From: Bacteroidia bacterium
GTDB lineage: Bacteria > Bacteroidota > Bacteroidia > B-17B0 > Aurantibacillaceae
NCBI GenBank assembly: GCA_026003255.1
Contig: BPGX01000003.1
Span: forward strand, 124,001 to 188,000
Direction: 5' to 3'
Length of the DNA: 64,000 bases
Position 1 is the stretch's first letter. Every line of letters starts with the position of its first letter. Made by a program: the position numbers and the translations under genes. Below, one piece after another: positions 47,298-57,100 of the stretch. Under the pieces are notes generated by a model. It worked only from the letters and a program-made list of their open reading frames with translations, was not told the origin of the DNA and did no database searches.

Positions 47298-49148
47298 ATG
47301 GCAAAATCAAGTTTTAGAGTACGAAGCAAAGAAAAAGACGAGATTCCAAAAGTAAAATTAAGCTGGGTTAATATTCGTAAATCATTTTATCTGTTTAGTT
47401 ATCTTGGTCAGGAAAAGTGGAAGTTTATTGCAGGGATGGTGTTTTTATTTGGAACCGCAACCGTGGGTTTGATATTTCCGTTAGTTTCAGGTAAAATGAT
47501 AGGATATTTTGGAGAGACAGGTCTTTCGGCTGATGAAATGAAAAGACAACTTTTTGATATTGGTAAAATATTGTTAGGTATATTGATTTTACAAGGTTTT
47601 TTCTCGTTTATGCGTGTGTATTTTTTTTCACAGGTTACAGAGAGTATATTAAAAAAATTAAGAGACGAAGCATTTAGCAAGATTATACGAATGCCAATGG
47701 ATTTTTTTTATAACAATCAAAGTGCGGAATTGAGTAGCCGCATTGCTACTGATATTAATGTTATATCGGATGCTTTTACCATCAATATTGCTGAGTTTAT
47801 TCGGCAGTCAATCATTGCTATTGGTGGAACAGTGCTTTTGTTTTATTACACTTCCTGGGAAATTATCAAATGGTTTATATTGATGATTCCGTCTTTGATA
47901 CTTATTACAATTGTTTTTGGAAAACGGATTCGTAATTTTTCTAAACATTTTCAAGACCTGATTGCAGAGAGCAATGTAATTGTAGGTGAAGCATTTACTG
48001 GTATACTAAGTGTTAAATCCTTTAGCAATGAATGGTATGAAATAAAACGATATACCAATAAAACAGGTGAGGTGAAAAAGCAAGGAATTAAATACGGTAT
48101 TTTAAGAGGAATGTTTTTTGCTTTTATTATTTCTGTCATTTTTGGAACGGTCTTTTTTATTTTATGGAAAATGTTGTTGTTGAAAAATGAAGGGATAATT
48201 ACAGCTGAACAATTTGGTAAATTCATGATGTTATCCATATTTGTAGCTGGTTCATTAGGTGGTTTGCCCGAACAAATTGCATCGATTCAAAGAGCATTGG
48301 GTGCGAATGATCGTTTACTACAATTAATGCAGCAGCCCGTTGAAGATGTGCAAATAAATCTTCCTGATAATTTTATTTACCCCAAAGAATTGAAAGGAGA
48401 TATTGAATTTATGAATGTCAACTTTTCTTACCCGTCCAGAAAGGAATTTCAAGTATTGAAAAATGTGAGTTTTCAGATAAAGGCAGGACAAAAAGTGGCT
48501 TTGGTTGGAAGTAGCGGTAGTGGTAAGAGTACAATTGCACAATTGATATTAAGATTTTATGTTCCTGATTCTGGACTGATATTGGTAGATGGGAAAAATT
48601 ATGTTGAATATGATTTGAGTTTTTATCGGCAACACATCGCTATTGTTCCGCAGGATACGATGCTTTTTGGTGGAACAATTTATGATAACATTCGTTATGG
48701 AAATGTTTTTGCAACTGAACAAGAAATCATTGATGCAGCAAAAAGAGCCAATGCGTATGAATTTATTATGCAATTTCCCGATAAATTTAATACGATTGTT
48801 GGAGATAGAGGTATTCAATTGTCTGGCGGACAAAGGCAGAGAATCGCTATTGCGCGTGCATTACTTCGTAATCCGTCGATATTAATTTTAGATGAAGCAA
48901 CTTCTAATCTGGATGCTGAAAGTGAAAAATTAGTACAAGATGCATTAGAAACATTGATGAAAGACAGAACATCTATTATTATTGCTCATCGTTTATCTAC
49001 GATAAGAAATGCGGATAAAATTTTAGTATTAAAACAAGGAGAGATTGTTCAACAAGGAAATTATAATGAGTTAATGGCAGATGAAGATGGCTTTTTCTAT
49101 AATCTCAATAAAATTCAAATAGAAGCAAAAAATGTTTCGGTGGATTAA
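47298..49148 (+). CDS. ABC transporter, fused permease and ATPase (ABCB/MsbA-like)
   Basis: The 616-residue half-transporter has an N-terminal transmembrane domain of about 330 residues (six helices, e.g. FIAGMVFLFGTATVGLIFPLVSG; FAFIISVIFGTVFFILW). The C-terminal ATPase has Walker A GSSGSGKST (about 400), the Q-loop, the signature LSGGQRQR, Walker B ILILDEATSNLD, and the H-loop IIAHRLST. The in-frame ORF extends upstream to 47199 into the tgt gene; the ATG at 47298 is chosen because of the promoter and the known domain start. Candidate substrates are lipid A core or other lipids or peptides. Confidence 0.93.
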   Translation: MAKSSFRVRSKEKDEIPKVKLSWVNIRKSFYLFSYLGQEKWKFIAGMVFLFGTATVGLIFPLVSGKMIGYFGETGLSADEMKRQLFDIGKILLGILILQGFFSFMRVYFFSQVTESILKKLRDEAFSKIIRMPMDFFYNNQSAELSSRIATDINVISDAFTINIAEFIRQSIIAIGGTVLLFYYTSWEIIKWFILMIPSLILITIVFGKRIRNFSKHFQDLIAESNVIVGEAFTGILSVKSFSNEWYEIKRYTNKTGEVKKQGIKYGILRGMFFAFIISVIFGTVFFILWKMLLLKNEGIITAEQFGKFMMLSIFVAGSLGGLPEQIASIQRALGANDRLLQLMQQPVEDVQINLPDNFIYPKELKGDIEFMNVNFSYPSRKEFQVLKNVSFQIKAGQKVALVGSSGSGKSTIAQLILRFYVPDSGLILVDGKNYVEYDLSFYRQHIAIVPQDTMLFGGTIYDNIRYGNVFATEQEIIDAAKRANAYEFIMQFPDKFNTIVGDRGIQLSGGQRQRIAIARALLRNPSILILDEATSNLDAESEKLVQDALETLMKDRTSIIIAHRLSTIRNADKILVLKQGEIVQQGNYNELMADEDGFFYNLNKIQIEAKNVSVD

Positions 49149-49196
49149 TCCAATTTAATTTATCTCCTATAATTAAATTATTAATTTTTGAATAAT

Positions 49197-49375
49197 ATTC
49201 TAAACTCACAATTCATAACTCTCAACTCTCAACTCTTATGAAACACATAGGCACATAGAAATTGCAACATAGATCACATAGAATAAAATCTATGTTTTTT
49301 TCCTATGTTTCTATGTGGTAAAAAAATTTTTAACTCAAAACTCTAAATTAATCACTCATAACTCAAAACTATCAA
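49197..49375 (-). repeat. Dispersed repeat, copy 3 (inverted), with palindromic core
   Basis: The block AACTCTCAACTCTCAACTC is followed by AAACACATAGGCACATAG, CATAGATCACATAG, an opposing CTATGTTTCTATGTGG, and then more AACTC-type units up to 49372. The part 49215-49280 is the reverse complement of the copy at 24211-24270. CACATAG units facing CTATGTG units can form a hairpin. The repeat ends at the GTG start of the next gene. Confidence 0.8.
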
Positions 49376-49376
49376 C

Positions 49377-50519
49377 GTGTATCCAAAAGTTTACTTGAAA
49401 AAAGATGAGTTTATTCAAAGAAAGCATCCGTGGATATTTTCCGGTGCTTTGAAAAACTTAGATAAAACTTTACACAATCAAATTGTATTTGTTTGTAATA
49501 CAAAAGGAGAAATAGTCGCAACGGGATATTATCAGGATAGTAGCATTGCTGTAAAAATTTTAAGTTTTGAAAAAATTGAACTTAATGAAAATTTTTGGGA
49601 AGATAAAATCAAGAATGCACTTCTGTATCGTCAGAAAATAAAGGCATTTGGAAATGGCACGAATACGTATCGATTAATTTTTGGAGAAGCCGATGGATTA
49701 CCGGGGCTGATTATTGATAATTATGATGGTCATTTTGTAATGCAGGCACATACGGAGTTTATGTATTTGCAGAAAGACATCATACAGCAGACCATACAAA
49801 ATATATTCAAAGATGATTTCAAAAGTTTTTATGATAAATCGGAATACAATGATGGTTCGCAATTTATACAAGGCATTAATGATTGTATTATTTTGGAAAA
49901 TCACTTGAAATTTTATGTCAATTGGGTTGAGGGGCAAAAGACAGGTTTTTTTTTAGACCAGAGAGATAACCGAAAAAAATTAGGAGAGATGGTGGCAGGA
50001 AAAAAAGTATTGAATACATTTGCTTATTCTGGGGGATTCTCTGTATATGCTGCGGCAGGAGGATGTCAGTTAGTACATTCTGTAGATAGTTCTGCAAAAG
50101 CGATAGAGTGGTGTAACAAAAATATGAAATTAAATGGATTTGAAAATAATCACGAGTCCTTTGTGGCAGATGTTTTTGAATTTTTGAAAAATGTGGAGAA
50201 AAATTTTTATGAGGTTATTGTGTTAGATCCGCCGGCCTTTGCAAAGAGCATACATCACAAACATTCTGCTGTACAGGCCTATAAGAGATTAAATAGTTTA
50301 GCGCTTAATAAAATTTGTTCAGGAGGATTGATATTTACGTTTTCATGTTCAGGAGTCATTGATAAAAATTTATTTTACAATACAGTGAATGCTGCATGTT
50401 TTGAAAGTAATCGTACGGTTCGAATTTTAGATTACTTGCACTTGCCTGTTGATCATCCTGTTCTTCCAAATTTCCCAGAGGGAGAGTATTTGAAAGGTTT
50501 GATTTTGTATGTTGAGTAG
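49377..50519 (+). CDS. RlmI-like 23S rRNA methyltransferase
   Basis: The 380-residue protein starts at a GTG immediately after the repeat. It has an N-terminal PUA-like domain (VYLKKDEFIQRKHPWIFSGALKNLD; VATGYYQDSSIAVKIL) and a SAM-dependent methyltransferase domain (GQKTGFFLDQRDNRKKLG; VLNTFAYSGGFSVYAAAGG; VLDPPAFAKS). RlmI-type enzymes methylate C1962 of 23S rRNA. There is no room for a promoter outside the repeat. Confidence 0.9.
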   Translation: MYPKVYLKKDEFIQRKHPWIFSGALKNLDKTLHNQIVFVCNTKGEIVATGYYQDSSIAVKILSFEKIELNENFWEDKIKNALLYRQKIKAFGNGTNTYRLIFGEADGLPGLIIDNYDGHFVMQAHTEFMYLQKDIIQQTIQNIFKDDFKSFYDKSEYNDGSQFIQGINDCIILENHLKFYVNWVEGQKTGFFLDQRDNRKKLGEMVAGKKVLNTFAYSGGFSVYAAAGGCQLVHSVDSSAKAIEWCNKNMKLNGFENNHESFVADVFEFLKNVEKNFYEVIVLDPPAFAKSIHHKHSAVQAYKRLNSLALNKICSGGLIFTFSCSGVIDKNLFYNTVNAACFESNRTVRILDYLHLPVDHPVLPNFPEGEYLKGLILYVE

Positions 50520-50530
50520 ATTTAAAATAA

Positions 50531-50560
50531 AAAATGGCTTCTAAATGGAAGCCATTTTGT
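50531..50560. terminator. Bidirectional intrinsic terminator
   Basis: AAAATGGCTTC (50531-50541) and GAAGCCATTTT (50548-50558) form an 11-bp perfect stem with a 6-nt loop between the convergent methyltransferase and Cys/Lys-rich genes. Either strand carries a T run on its own 3' side. Confidence 0.85.
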
Positions 50561-50588
50561 GCTTGTAATTCGTTGGGATATCAGCCGC

Positions 50589-50852
50589 TTATTTTGTTTG
50601 ATTTTCAGCTGGTTTAACTTCTTCGTGTTTTTCACCTTTTTTGCAGCAAGCTTTTTTCTCGCCACTTGCAGTAGAGCATTCTTTCTTATCTGCATTTTTT
50701 TTGCAGCATTCTTTACCTTCTTTTGCGCCTTTTTTGCAACATTCTTTGCTACATTTTTTGTCTTTGTCATCTCCACATTTAGCGTTAACAGCCATTAAGT
50801 TTGTTCCAGCTACAAAGCCGCTGATGGCTACAATCATTAATAATTTTTTCAT
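50589..50852 (-). CDS. Small secreted Cys/Lys-rich protein
   Basis: The 87-residue product has a clear signal peptide (MKKLLMIVAISGFVAGTNLM, ending AVNA). The mature part of about 63 residues is very rich in Lys, Glu and Cys, with nine Cys and the pattern ECCKKG / ECCKKN / ACCKKG repeated three times. Lys and Cys together make up about half of the mature part. There is no known domain. A role in metal binding or thiol chemistry outside the cytoplasm is possible, but there is no evidence beyond composition. The promoter (50873-50880) and terminator are both present, supporting a real gene. It lies beside genes for glutathione peroxidase and BshB1. Confidence 0.8.
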   Translation of the reverse strand: MKKLLMIVAISGFVAGTNLMAVNAKCGDDKDKKCSKECCKKGAKEGKECCKKNADKKECSTASGEKKACCKKGEKHEEVKPAENQTK

Positions 50853-50872
50853 GGGTTTAAGTTTTGTTGATG

Positions 50873-50880
50873 CAAAGATA
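50873..50880 (-). promoter_or_regulatory. -7 box for the Cys/Lys-rich protein
   Basis: CAAAGATA is TATCTTTG on the minus strand, matching TAnnTTTG; it lies 20 bases before the ATG at 50852. Confidence 0.65.
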
Positions 50881-50967
50881 GATAAAATTTATTGAACTTT
50901 ATTTGTTAAAAATGCTTATTAAACTTACAGGCTCATTATTTTAGAATGGATTTAAATAAAATTGAAA

Positions 50968-50975
50968 TAACTTTG
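50968..50975 (+). promoter_or_regulatory. -7 box for the glutathione peroxidase gene
   Basis: TAACTTTG fits TAnnTTTG, 15 bases before the ATG at 50991. It rules out the in-frame ATG at 50946. Confidence 0.65.
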
Positions 50976-50990
50976 CACTCAAAAAAAATT

Positions 50991-51545
50991 ATGAAAATGT
51001 TTTATTTTTTCTTAGCAATACCGTTCATTGGAAATATTTTTCAAAATCAGCCCTCTGAAAAAACATCCATTCATCAATTCAAAGCAAAAGATATTGATGG
51101 AAATGTTGTAGATTTTTCAAAGTTTAAAGGAAAAAAATTATTGATAGTTAATACTGCTTCTGAATGTGGCTTTACACCGCAATACAAAGACCTTGAAACA
51201 TTATACCAAAAATATAAGGATAAAAACTTTCTTATCATTGCCTTTCCGTGTAATGACTTTGGAGGTCAGGAGCCGGGCGATGCACAACAAATAAAATCTT
51301 TCTGTCAGAAAAATTATGGAGTGAGTTTTTTGATTATGGAAAAAGTAAAAATTAAAGGCGATAGTCCGCATCCTATTTATCAATGGTTGACTCAAAAAGA
51401 AAAGAATGGTGTTAAGAGTTCTACTGTGATGTGGAATTTTCAGAAGTATTTAATTGATGAGAATGGTTATTTGGTGGATTATTATAATTCTATGGTAAGT
51501 CCATTGTCAGATAAAATTGTAAATTGGATTGAAGGAAAAAAATAA
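50991..51545 (+). CDS. Glutathione peroxidase-like (thiol peroxidase), exported
   Basis: The 184-residue protein starts with a signal-like segment (MFYFFLAIPFIGNIFQ), then the GPx fold: the catalytic Cys in NTASECGFTPQYKDLETLY, Gln in FPCNDFGGQEPG, and Trp/Asn in VMWNFQKYLIDENG. It is the Cys-type enzyme. Bacteroidota usually lack glutathione, so the reductant is probably thioredoxin or bacillithiol. The start at 50991 rests on the promoter and the signal peptide. BshB1 follows 6 bases downstream. Confidence 0.88.
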   Translation: MKMFYFFLAIPFIGNIFQNQPSEKTSIHQFKAKDIDGNVVDFSKFKGKKLLIVNTASECGFTPQYKDLETLYQKYKDKNFLIIAFPCNDFGGQEPGDAQQIKSFCQKNYGVSFLIMEKVKIKGDSPHPIYQWLTQKEKNGVKSSTVMWNFQKYLIDENGYLVDYYNSMVSPLSDKIVNWIEGKK

Positions 51546-51551
51546 CTACTT

Positions 51552-52268
51552 ATGAAATTAGATATTCTTGCTTTTGGGGCACATCCGGACGATGTGGAAA
51601 TATCTTGCGCCGGAACAATTTTGAAGCATGTAGAAATGGGATATAAAGTAGGTATTATTGATTTAACGGGTGGGGAATTAGGGACAAGAGGTAATAAGGA
51701 ATTAAGATTACAGGAAGCATCAAAAGCCGCAGAATTACTTGGTGTAACAATTAGAGAAAACTTACACATGAGAGATGGATTTTTTAGGAACGATGAGGAA
51801 CATCAATTAAAAATCATTCAAAAAATTCGTCAATATCAACCTGAGATTATATTGGCGAATGCTCCAACTGACCGACATAATGATCATGGAAGGGCAGCAC
51901 AATTGGTAAAAGAAGCGGCTTTTTTAAGCGGATTAATTAAAGTAGAAACCGAGTATAATGGTCAAAAACAAAAGGCATGGCGTCCAAGATCTGTGTATCA
52001 TTATATTCAGGATTATTATTTAGAACCAAGTTTTGTAGTGGATATTTCAAATTATTTTGAGAAGAAAATGGAGGTGCTTAAGTGTTATGCTTCTCAGTTT
52101 TATAATCCAAACAGTAATGAACCTGAAACCTCCATTAGTAGAAAAGATTTTTTTGATGTGATTGAAAGCAAAGCACGATTATGGGGGAGATATATTTCTG
52201 CGGAATTTGCGGAAGGATATATTGCCAATCGTTTAGTTGGAGTAAAAGATATTTTTGATTTGTTGTAA
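51552..52268 (+). CDS. bshB1: Bacillithiol biosynthesis deacetylase BshB1
   Basis: The 238-residue LmbE/PIG-L-fold protein has AHPDDVEISCAGT at the N-terminus (zinc ligands His and Asp), LTGGELGTRG, LHMRDGFF, and PTDRHNDHGRAA (further zinc ligand His). It also has the BshB1-specific YYLEPSFVVDIS and SQFYNPNS. It removes acetate from GlcNAc-malate to give GlcN-malate for bacillithiol synthesis. The neighbouring glutathione peroxidase and the Cys/Lys-rich gene suggest a local thiol-redox group. Confidence 0.93.
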   Translation: MKLDILAFGAHPDDVEISCAGTILKHVEMGYKVGIIDLTGGELGTRGNKELRLQEASKAAELLGVTIRENLHMRDGFFRNDEEHQLKIIQKIRQYQPEIILANAPTDRHNDHGRAAQLVKEAAFLSGLIKVETEYNGQKQKAWRPRSVYHYIQDYYLEPSFVVDISNYFEKKMEVLKCYASQFYNPNSNEPETSISRKDFFDVIESKARLWGRYISAEFAEGYIANRLVGVKDIFDLL

Positions 52269-52274
52269 TAAAAA

Positions 52275-52541
52275 TCAGGTTAGAACACAAATCAGGATAA
52301 TTAAAGTATTGACAATTAAGGATGCAACAAAAGTGCGAACAATCCATTTAGGCGGAGATTGTGCGATATTAATTACAAGATTAGCCATTGTAAATGCTAA
52401 TCCAATTGCCAACAATAATATACTGTTTTTTTCAAGTGCAAACATAGCCATTATTCCGCCCATTACACTGCCACATAAAATGGCTGTGCTCATCATTCCA
52501 TAGTATCCTTTTTCTGCCAATTCATCTAATTTTTGTAGCAT
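52275..52541 (-). CDS. Small integral membrane protein of unknown function
   Basis: The 88-residue product has an N-terminal amphipathic stretch (LQKLDELAEKGYYGM), then three predicted membrane segments (STAILCGSVMGGIMAMFA; SILLLAIGLAFTMANLVI; TFVASLIVNTLIILICVL). No family was recognised. It converges on bshB1 with a 6-base gap. There is a clean start and no overlapping better ORF, so it is probably a real gene. Confidence 0.65.
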   Translation of the reverse strand: MLQKLDELAEKGYYGMMSTAILCGSVMGGIMAMFALEKNSILLLAIGLAFTMANLVINIAQSPPKWIVRTFVASLIVNTLIILICVLT

Positions 52542-52633
52542 AGTTTTATTTTTTGCAATGCAAAATTCCTGATGTGCGTTTTATTAAAAAATGATTTAAA
52601 TCAGGTTTGTTAATCATTGAGATTATTAAATTT

Positions 52634-52653
52634 AAATTATGCATTAGAAATTA
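52634..52653 (+). repeat. 20-bp direct repeat, left copy
   Basis: AAATTATGCATTAGAAATTA is identical to 52877-52896. The copies are 243 bp apart and flank the palindromic CACAAAG element. Confidence 0.9.
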
Positions 52654-52737
52654 GCGTACCGTAAACATTACTTCATTTCATTGATATTAAAACATAATGA
52701 TCTTCACTAATTTGGTTTTAGAATAATTAGTTAATTT

Positions 52738-52858
52738 ATTGAACCACAGTGAAAACAAAGTTTTTCATTAGGAACACAAAGAATTTTTCATTTACAAAAA
52801 ATATTGGGGCTTTGTGAACTTTGATTATTTTCTTAGTGATTATTGTGGTCAAAATACA
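52738..52858. repeat. Palindromic CACAAAG-type intergenic repeat
   Basis: TTGAACCACAGTG at the left end faces TTGTGGTCAA at the right end, and GGAACACAAAGAA faces GCTTTGTGAACTTTG, making an imperfect inverted repeat of about 120 bp. This is a common type of non-coding repeat in Bacteroidota genomes. Confidence 0.7.
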
Positions 52859-52876
52859 AAAGGTTAATTTTATCAC

Positions 52877-52896
52877 AAATTATGCATTAGAAATTA
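52877..52896 (+). repeat. 20-bp direct repeat, right copy
   Basis: Identical to 52634-52653. Confidence 0.9.
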
Positions 52897-53037
52897 TGGG
52901 TATTCACAAGGGGTTGCTTCGGCTGCTTTGCATCCTCGAAATGACCGGCTAATTCTTTGATTTTAGATATTATCAATAGAATTTCTATTGGATAATGGGG
53001 GGTAATATATGTGTCATGAATCTTGATGAACCTGTTT

Positions 53038-54168
53038 TTATTCTTCATCAATAACGTTTTTCATTTTCATCCATAATGCATAAGCATCCTTTGTTACAAT
53101 TTTTTTATTTAATAAATTATAGTAATTCTTTATCCCTGTGTAATAATCGTTTTGTAGATTTGATAATTCTACTTCTGTCATTTCAAATTCATTATCTTTT
53201 TTTTGTACGAAAACATAATACTTGTTGTCTGAAAAAATTAAAGCATTTTTGGGTAGAGCATAGATGCTATCTTTATTTACCAGAAGGTCTGCTTGCATAT
53301 AAGTGCCAGGAATTAAATTTTCATCATAGTTTTCAAAATGACAATGTACATCTATTGTTCCATCAGGATTTACAACTTTGTTGATTAGAATAATTTCGCA
53401 ATTGTATTTTTTCTCAGGATTGGTATTGGTATAAGTTGCTAATTTTTGTCCAATTTTCAAGTACTCTAAATCTTTTTCTAAAACTTTTATATTCAGGTGA
53501 ATATCATTAGGATTAACGAGTTCAAATAAAACTTCAGATGGAGGGATGTACTTTCCGGTAGAAAAATTTACTTTTGTTACGTAACCTTTGAAAGGTGCAG
53601 GAATTTTAATACTTCGGGTGATATTACCAGAATTCAAAGTAGATGGATTGATATAAAGCAGTTGTAACCTTTCTTCTAATGCTTTCAATTTTATTTTAGT
53701 GCTTTCATATTCTGCTTGTACCTGTTCAAAAGTTTTATCACTCACTGCTTTTTGTTCTGCTAATTCTTTTTGACGAAAATAATTTTTCTCCAGAATTTGA
53801 AATTGAATTTTTGTATTCAAGTATTCTTCCTGTAATTGAATGTATTGTGGGTCTTCTAACTCAGCAATAATTTCTCCCTTTTGAATGGGCGTTCCGGGGA
53901 GCAAATGTGTGTGTTTTAAGTATCCACCTAATGGCACACTTAAAGCATAGATATTTTGCGGTGGAACATCAATTACACCTTTCAAATGCAATTGTGTGTT
54001 TAATGTAATTTTTCTTATGCTATCAGTTTGAATATTGAGATGACTTAATTCTTCAGATGTTAGAATGATTGTATTAGAATTATTTTTTTCTGAAGAGATA
54101 TTTTTGTCGGATGAATTACAGGAATGTAAAATGATTCCAATGATGCTTAAAGGAAGTATTTTTTTCAT
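53038..54168 (-). CDS. RND efflux periplasmic adaptor (CzcB/CusB-like) lipoprotein
   Basis: The 376-residue protein has a lipoprotein signal (LSIIGIILHSCNSS, Cys about 17), an adaptor barrel-sandwich hybrid (VPLGGYLKHTHLLPGTPIQKGEIIAELEDP), and a helical hairpin (LQEEYLNTKIQFQILEKNY...). A beta-barrel follows (PAPFKGYVTKVNFSTGKYIPPSEVLFELVNP). It forms the bridge between inner- and outer-membrane parts of a tripartite metal exporter. The gene follows the CzcA fusion gene by 10 bases in the same operon. Confidence 0.88.
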   Translation of the reverse strand: MKKILPLSIIGIILHSCNSSDKNISSEKNNSNTIILTSEELSHLNIQTDSIRKITLNTQLHLKGVIDVPPQNIYALSVPLGGYLKHTHLLPGTPIQKGEIIAELEDPQYIQLQEEYLNTKIQFQILEKNYFRQKELAEQKAVSDKTFEQVQAEYESTKIKLKALEERLQLLYINPSTLNSGNITRSIKIPAPFKGYVTKVNFSTGKYIPPSEVLFELVNPNDIHLNIKVLEKDLEYLKIGQKLATYTNTNPEKKYNCEIILINKVVNPDGTIDVHCHFENYDENLIPGTYMQADLLVNKDSIYALPKNALIFSDNKYYVFVQKKDNEFEMTEVELSNLQNDYYTGIKNYYNLLNKKIVTKDAYALWMKMKNVIDEE

Positions 54169-54178
54169 AAAATGAATT

Positions 54179-57100
54179 TTAGTTAGTTAGATAATAATTT
54201 AATAGAATAGTACAATTGTTCAACTCCTGTGTGTATTTCAAGTAATCCAATTCTTGTTGAATACTTTGTTGGACATACATACTCCATTCAATAAAGTTAA
54301 TATTTCCTTTTTGATAATTTAATGTTGCTTTTTCTAAAAGGAGTCGGGCATTAGGAAGTAATTCTTGCTTATATCTTGTAATAATATTTTTTAGGTCAAG
54401 ATATTTTTGTTGTAATTTTCTTACTTCATATATCAAATTGTTTTTATCTAATTCATATTTATAGGTATAGTATTTTAATAGTTTTTCTTCTGCCTTAATT
54501 TTTTGTGTTTGGTGTCGTAAAAAAATGGGTATTTCCAGACCAATATAAGAATATTGAAAACGTTTACTGATTGGATAGTAGATATTATCTGTGCCCCAAC
54601 CTTTCAGAGATTGATTGGTATAACCGAAAATAAAATCCGGAAAAATTTTATTCTTTTCTAATTGAATTTTTTGGTGTTGCAAAATTTGTTCTTGTTGAGA
54701 AAGTTGAAGAATGGGATGCGTTTCAATTTGTTGAGTTGTTGTAGTTTCAGGTGGGTTAATTGAAATATCAGTATATTGCACATCAAGGATATTGGATACA
54801 CCAGTTAAAAGTTCCAACAATAAAAGGAGTTGTTTTTTTTCAGTGTTGACAAAGTCCAATTGAATTTTATTCTGGTAATACAATTGGTCAAAACTACTTT
54901 TTTCCATTAAACTGATGTCTCCTTTGGTTGCTTTCAAATCAATGATGTTTTTAATGATTGTAAAAATGCTATCTTGTTTTTGAAGGCGCTTTATATTTTC
55001 ATTTAAGATAACAATTTCGTAAAATAATTTTTTTGTATTGGTGATAACGTCATATTTTTCAAGTGTTTTACGAAGTTCTGATATTTTCCATTCTGTACTT
55101 AAAATGTTTTTTTGTTGAGTGTATATTGTGGGAAACAAAACATTTTGTTGAACACTTATAGCGTTGTCATTGTAAATGCCGTTATATTGTCCATATTGAA
55201 ATTGTATTTGAGTTTTATTGATATTCCATGAAGTATTGACCAATTGCTTTTGATATTCAGAGAGAATGTTTTGCATTTTAATTTTAGGATGATTCTTTAA
55301 AGCCGAATCAAGGCATTGTTGATAAGAGAGGATGGTTTGACTTTGAGCAAACGGAATCATTGCAATACTCATTATTATGAGAAAAGTTTTGTTAGATAAT
55401 CTGAAACTGTTTTTTTGTTTAAGTATAAAATTGTAATACAGTATAGGTAATAAAAAGAGTGTTAAGAGTGTAGATGTTATGATTCCTCCAATTACTACGG
55501 TTGCTAATGGTTTTTGAACATTTGCACCAATGCCTGTATTCAAAAACATTGGTAAAAATCCCAATGAAGCGACAGTAGCAGTCATTAGCACTGGTCTTAG
55601 TCGTTTTGTTATACCACTAATAACGATTCTTAAGATTATGTAATGTTTTTCTTTATGATGATTAAACTCTGAAACTAATACAATGCCGTTTAATACTGCA
55701 ATCCCAAAAAGAGCAATGAAGCCTACTCCAGCACTGATACTGAATGGCATATTTCTAAAATATAGAAAAAATATACCACCTACAATGGACATTGGTATGG
55801 TTGAAAATACTAATATGCTTTGTTTCATTGAACGAAAACTTGTAAATAACATAATGAAAATTAATAATAATGCTATGGGAACTGTAATGGAAAGCCGTTT
55901 TTTAGCAGATTGAAGATTTTGAAAACTTCCGCCAAATTCAACAAAATACGATGCAGGTAAGCGAATAGATTTTAATTTAATTTTCAGCTCATTTATCACA
56001 GATTCTACATCTCTTCCCCTTACATTAAATCCTACAATGATTCTTCTTTTAGCATTTTCTCGCTGTATTTGATTAATGTCTGTTTGAATGACTATATCTG
56101 CAAGTTTGTTGAGTGGTATCCAGTTTTGATTTTGTGTTGGGATTAAAATGTTTTTTATTTCATCCATATTTTTCAATGTGCTATCCAATCTCACAATGAT
56201 ATCAAATTTACGTTCATTTTGATATAACTGTCCTGCTGGAATTCCCGCAACAATGGCTTGAATTACCTTATTCGCTTCTTCAATAGAGATATTATACCGT
56301 GCTAATTTTTCTCTGTCAAAACGAATAATAAGTTGTGGTTGTCCATAAATAGGTTCTACATAAATCCCTTCAGTGCCTTTTATAGTACTAATTTTGGATT
56401 GTATGATTTGTGCAAATTTTTTTAATGTATCGATATTTTCTCCAAAAATCTTACATACTACATCCTGTTTTGCACCAGCAATGAGTTCATTAAAACGCAT
56501 TTGAACCGGATATTGAAAACTTGTAGAAAGTCCAACGATATTGCTTAATTTCTCTTGCATTTTAGTTGCCAGTTCGTCAAATGATTTTGCTTTTTTCCAC
56601 TTTTCGATTGGACTCAAAATCACCATCATATCGGCACTCTCAATCGGCATCGGGTCTGTGGGAATTTCGCCACTACCAATTTTACTTACAACTTTTTCTA
56701 CTTCATCAGGAAATGATTGGGTTAACAATGTTGATGCCTTTTGACAATAATCAATTGTTGTATTTAATCCTGTACCTGTGATTAATCTTGTCTCTACTGC
56801 AAAATCGCCTTCTTCAAGCGTTGGCATAAATTCTCCTCCCATATTAATCAGTAGCCAGATAGAAAAGATAAATAGCAATATAAATGTTGTTACAAAGATT
56901 TTACTTTTCTTAAAAAGAAAATTAAATAAACGAAGATAATATTTTTCAATCATAAGCATTATTTTTTCTGACCAATTAGAATGCTTAACAGATAATGATT
57001 CTGAAAGCCATAAGCACATAACAGGAACATAAGTAATGGATAACAAAAATGAACCTATAAGTGCAAATAACACTACTTGTGCCATTGGTTGAAACATTTT

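Larger units (their letters stand above)
52542..53037. other. Gene-free 496-bp region rich in repeat remnants
   Basis: No ORF of credible composition is present. The stretch contains two 20-bp direct repeats, a palindromic CACAAAG element, and a fragment (TTGCTTCGGCTGCTTTGCAT, then CCTCGAAATGAC, about 52914-52951) resembling intergenic repeats of the type TTGCTTCG...CGCAATGAC seen in many bacteria. Confidence 0.7.

Noticed and set aside
49197..49375. AACTC-type short repeats as a possible CRISPR remnant
   Set aside because: Units are 5-10 bases and irregular, and the block has relatives elsewhere in the window; no cas genes are present.
50641..50895. Plus-strand ORFs across the Cys/Lys-rich gene
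   Set aside because: They are antisense to a gene with a signal peptide, promoter and terminator, and their Phe-rich composition is the mirror of Lys-rich coding.
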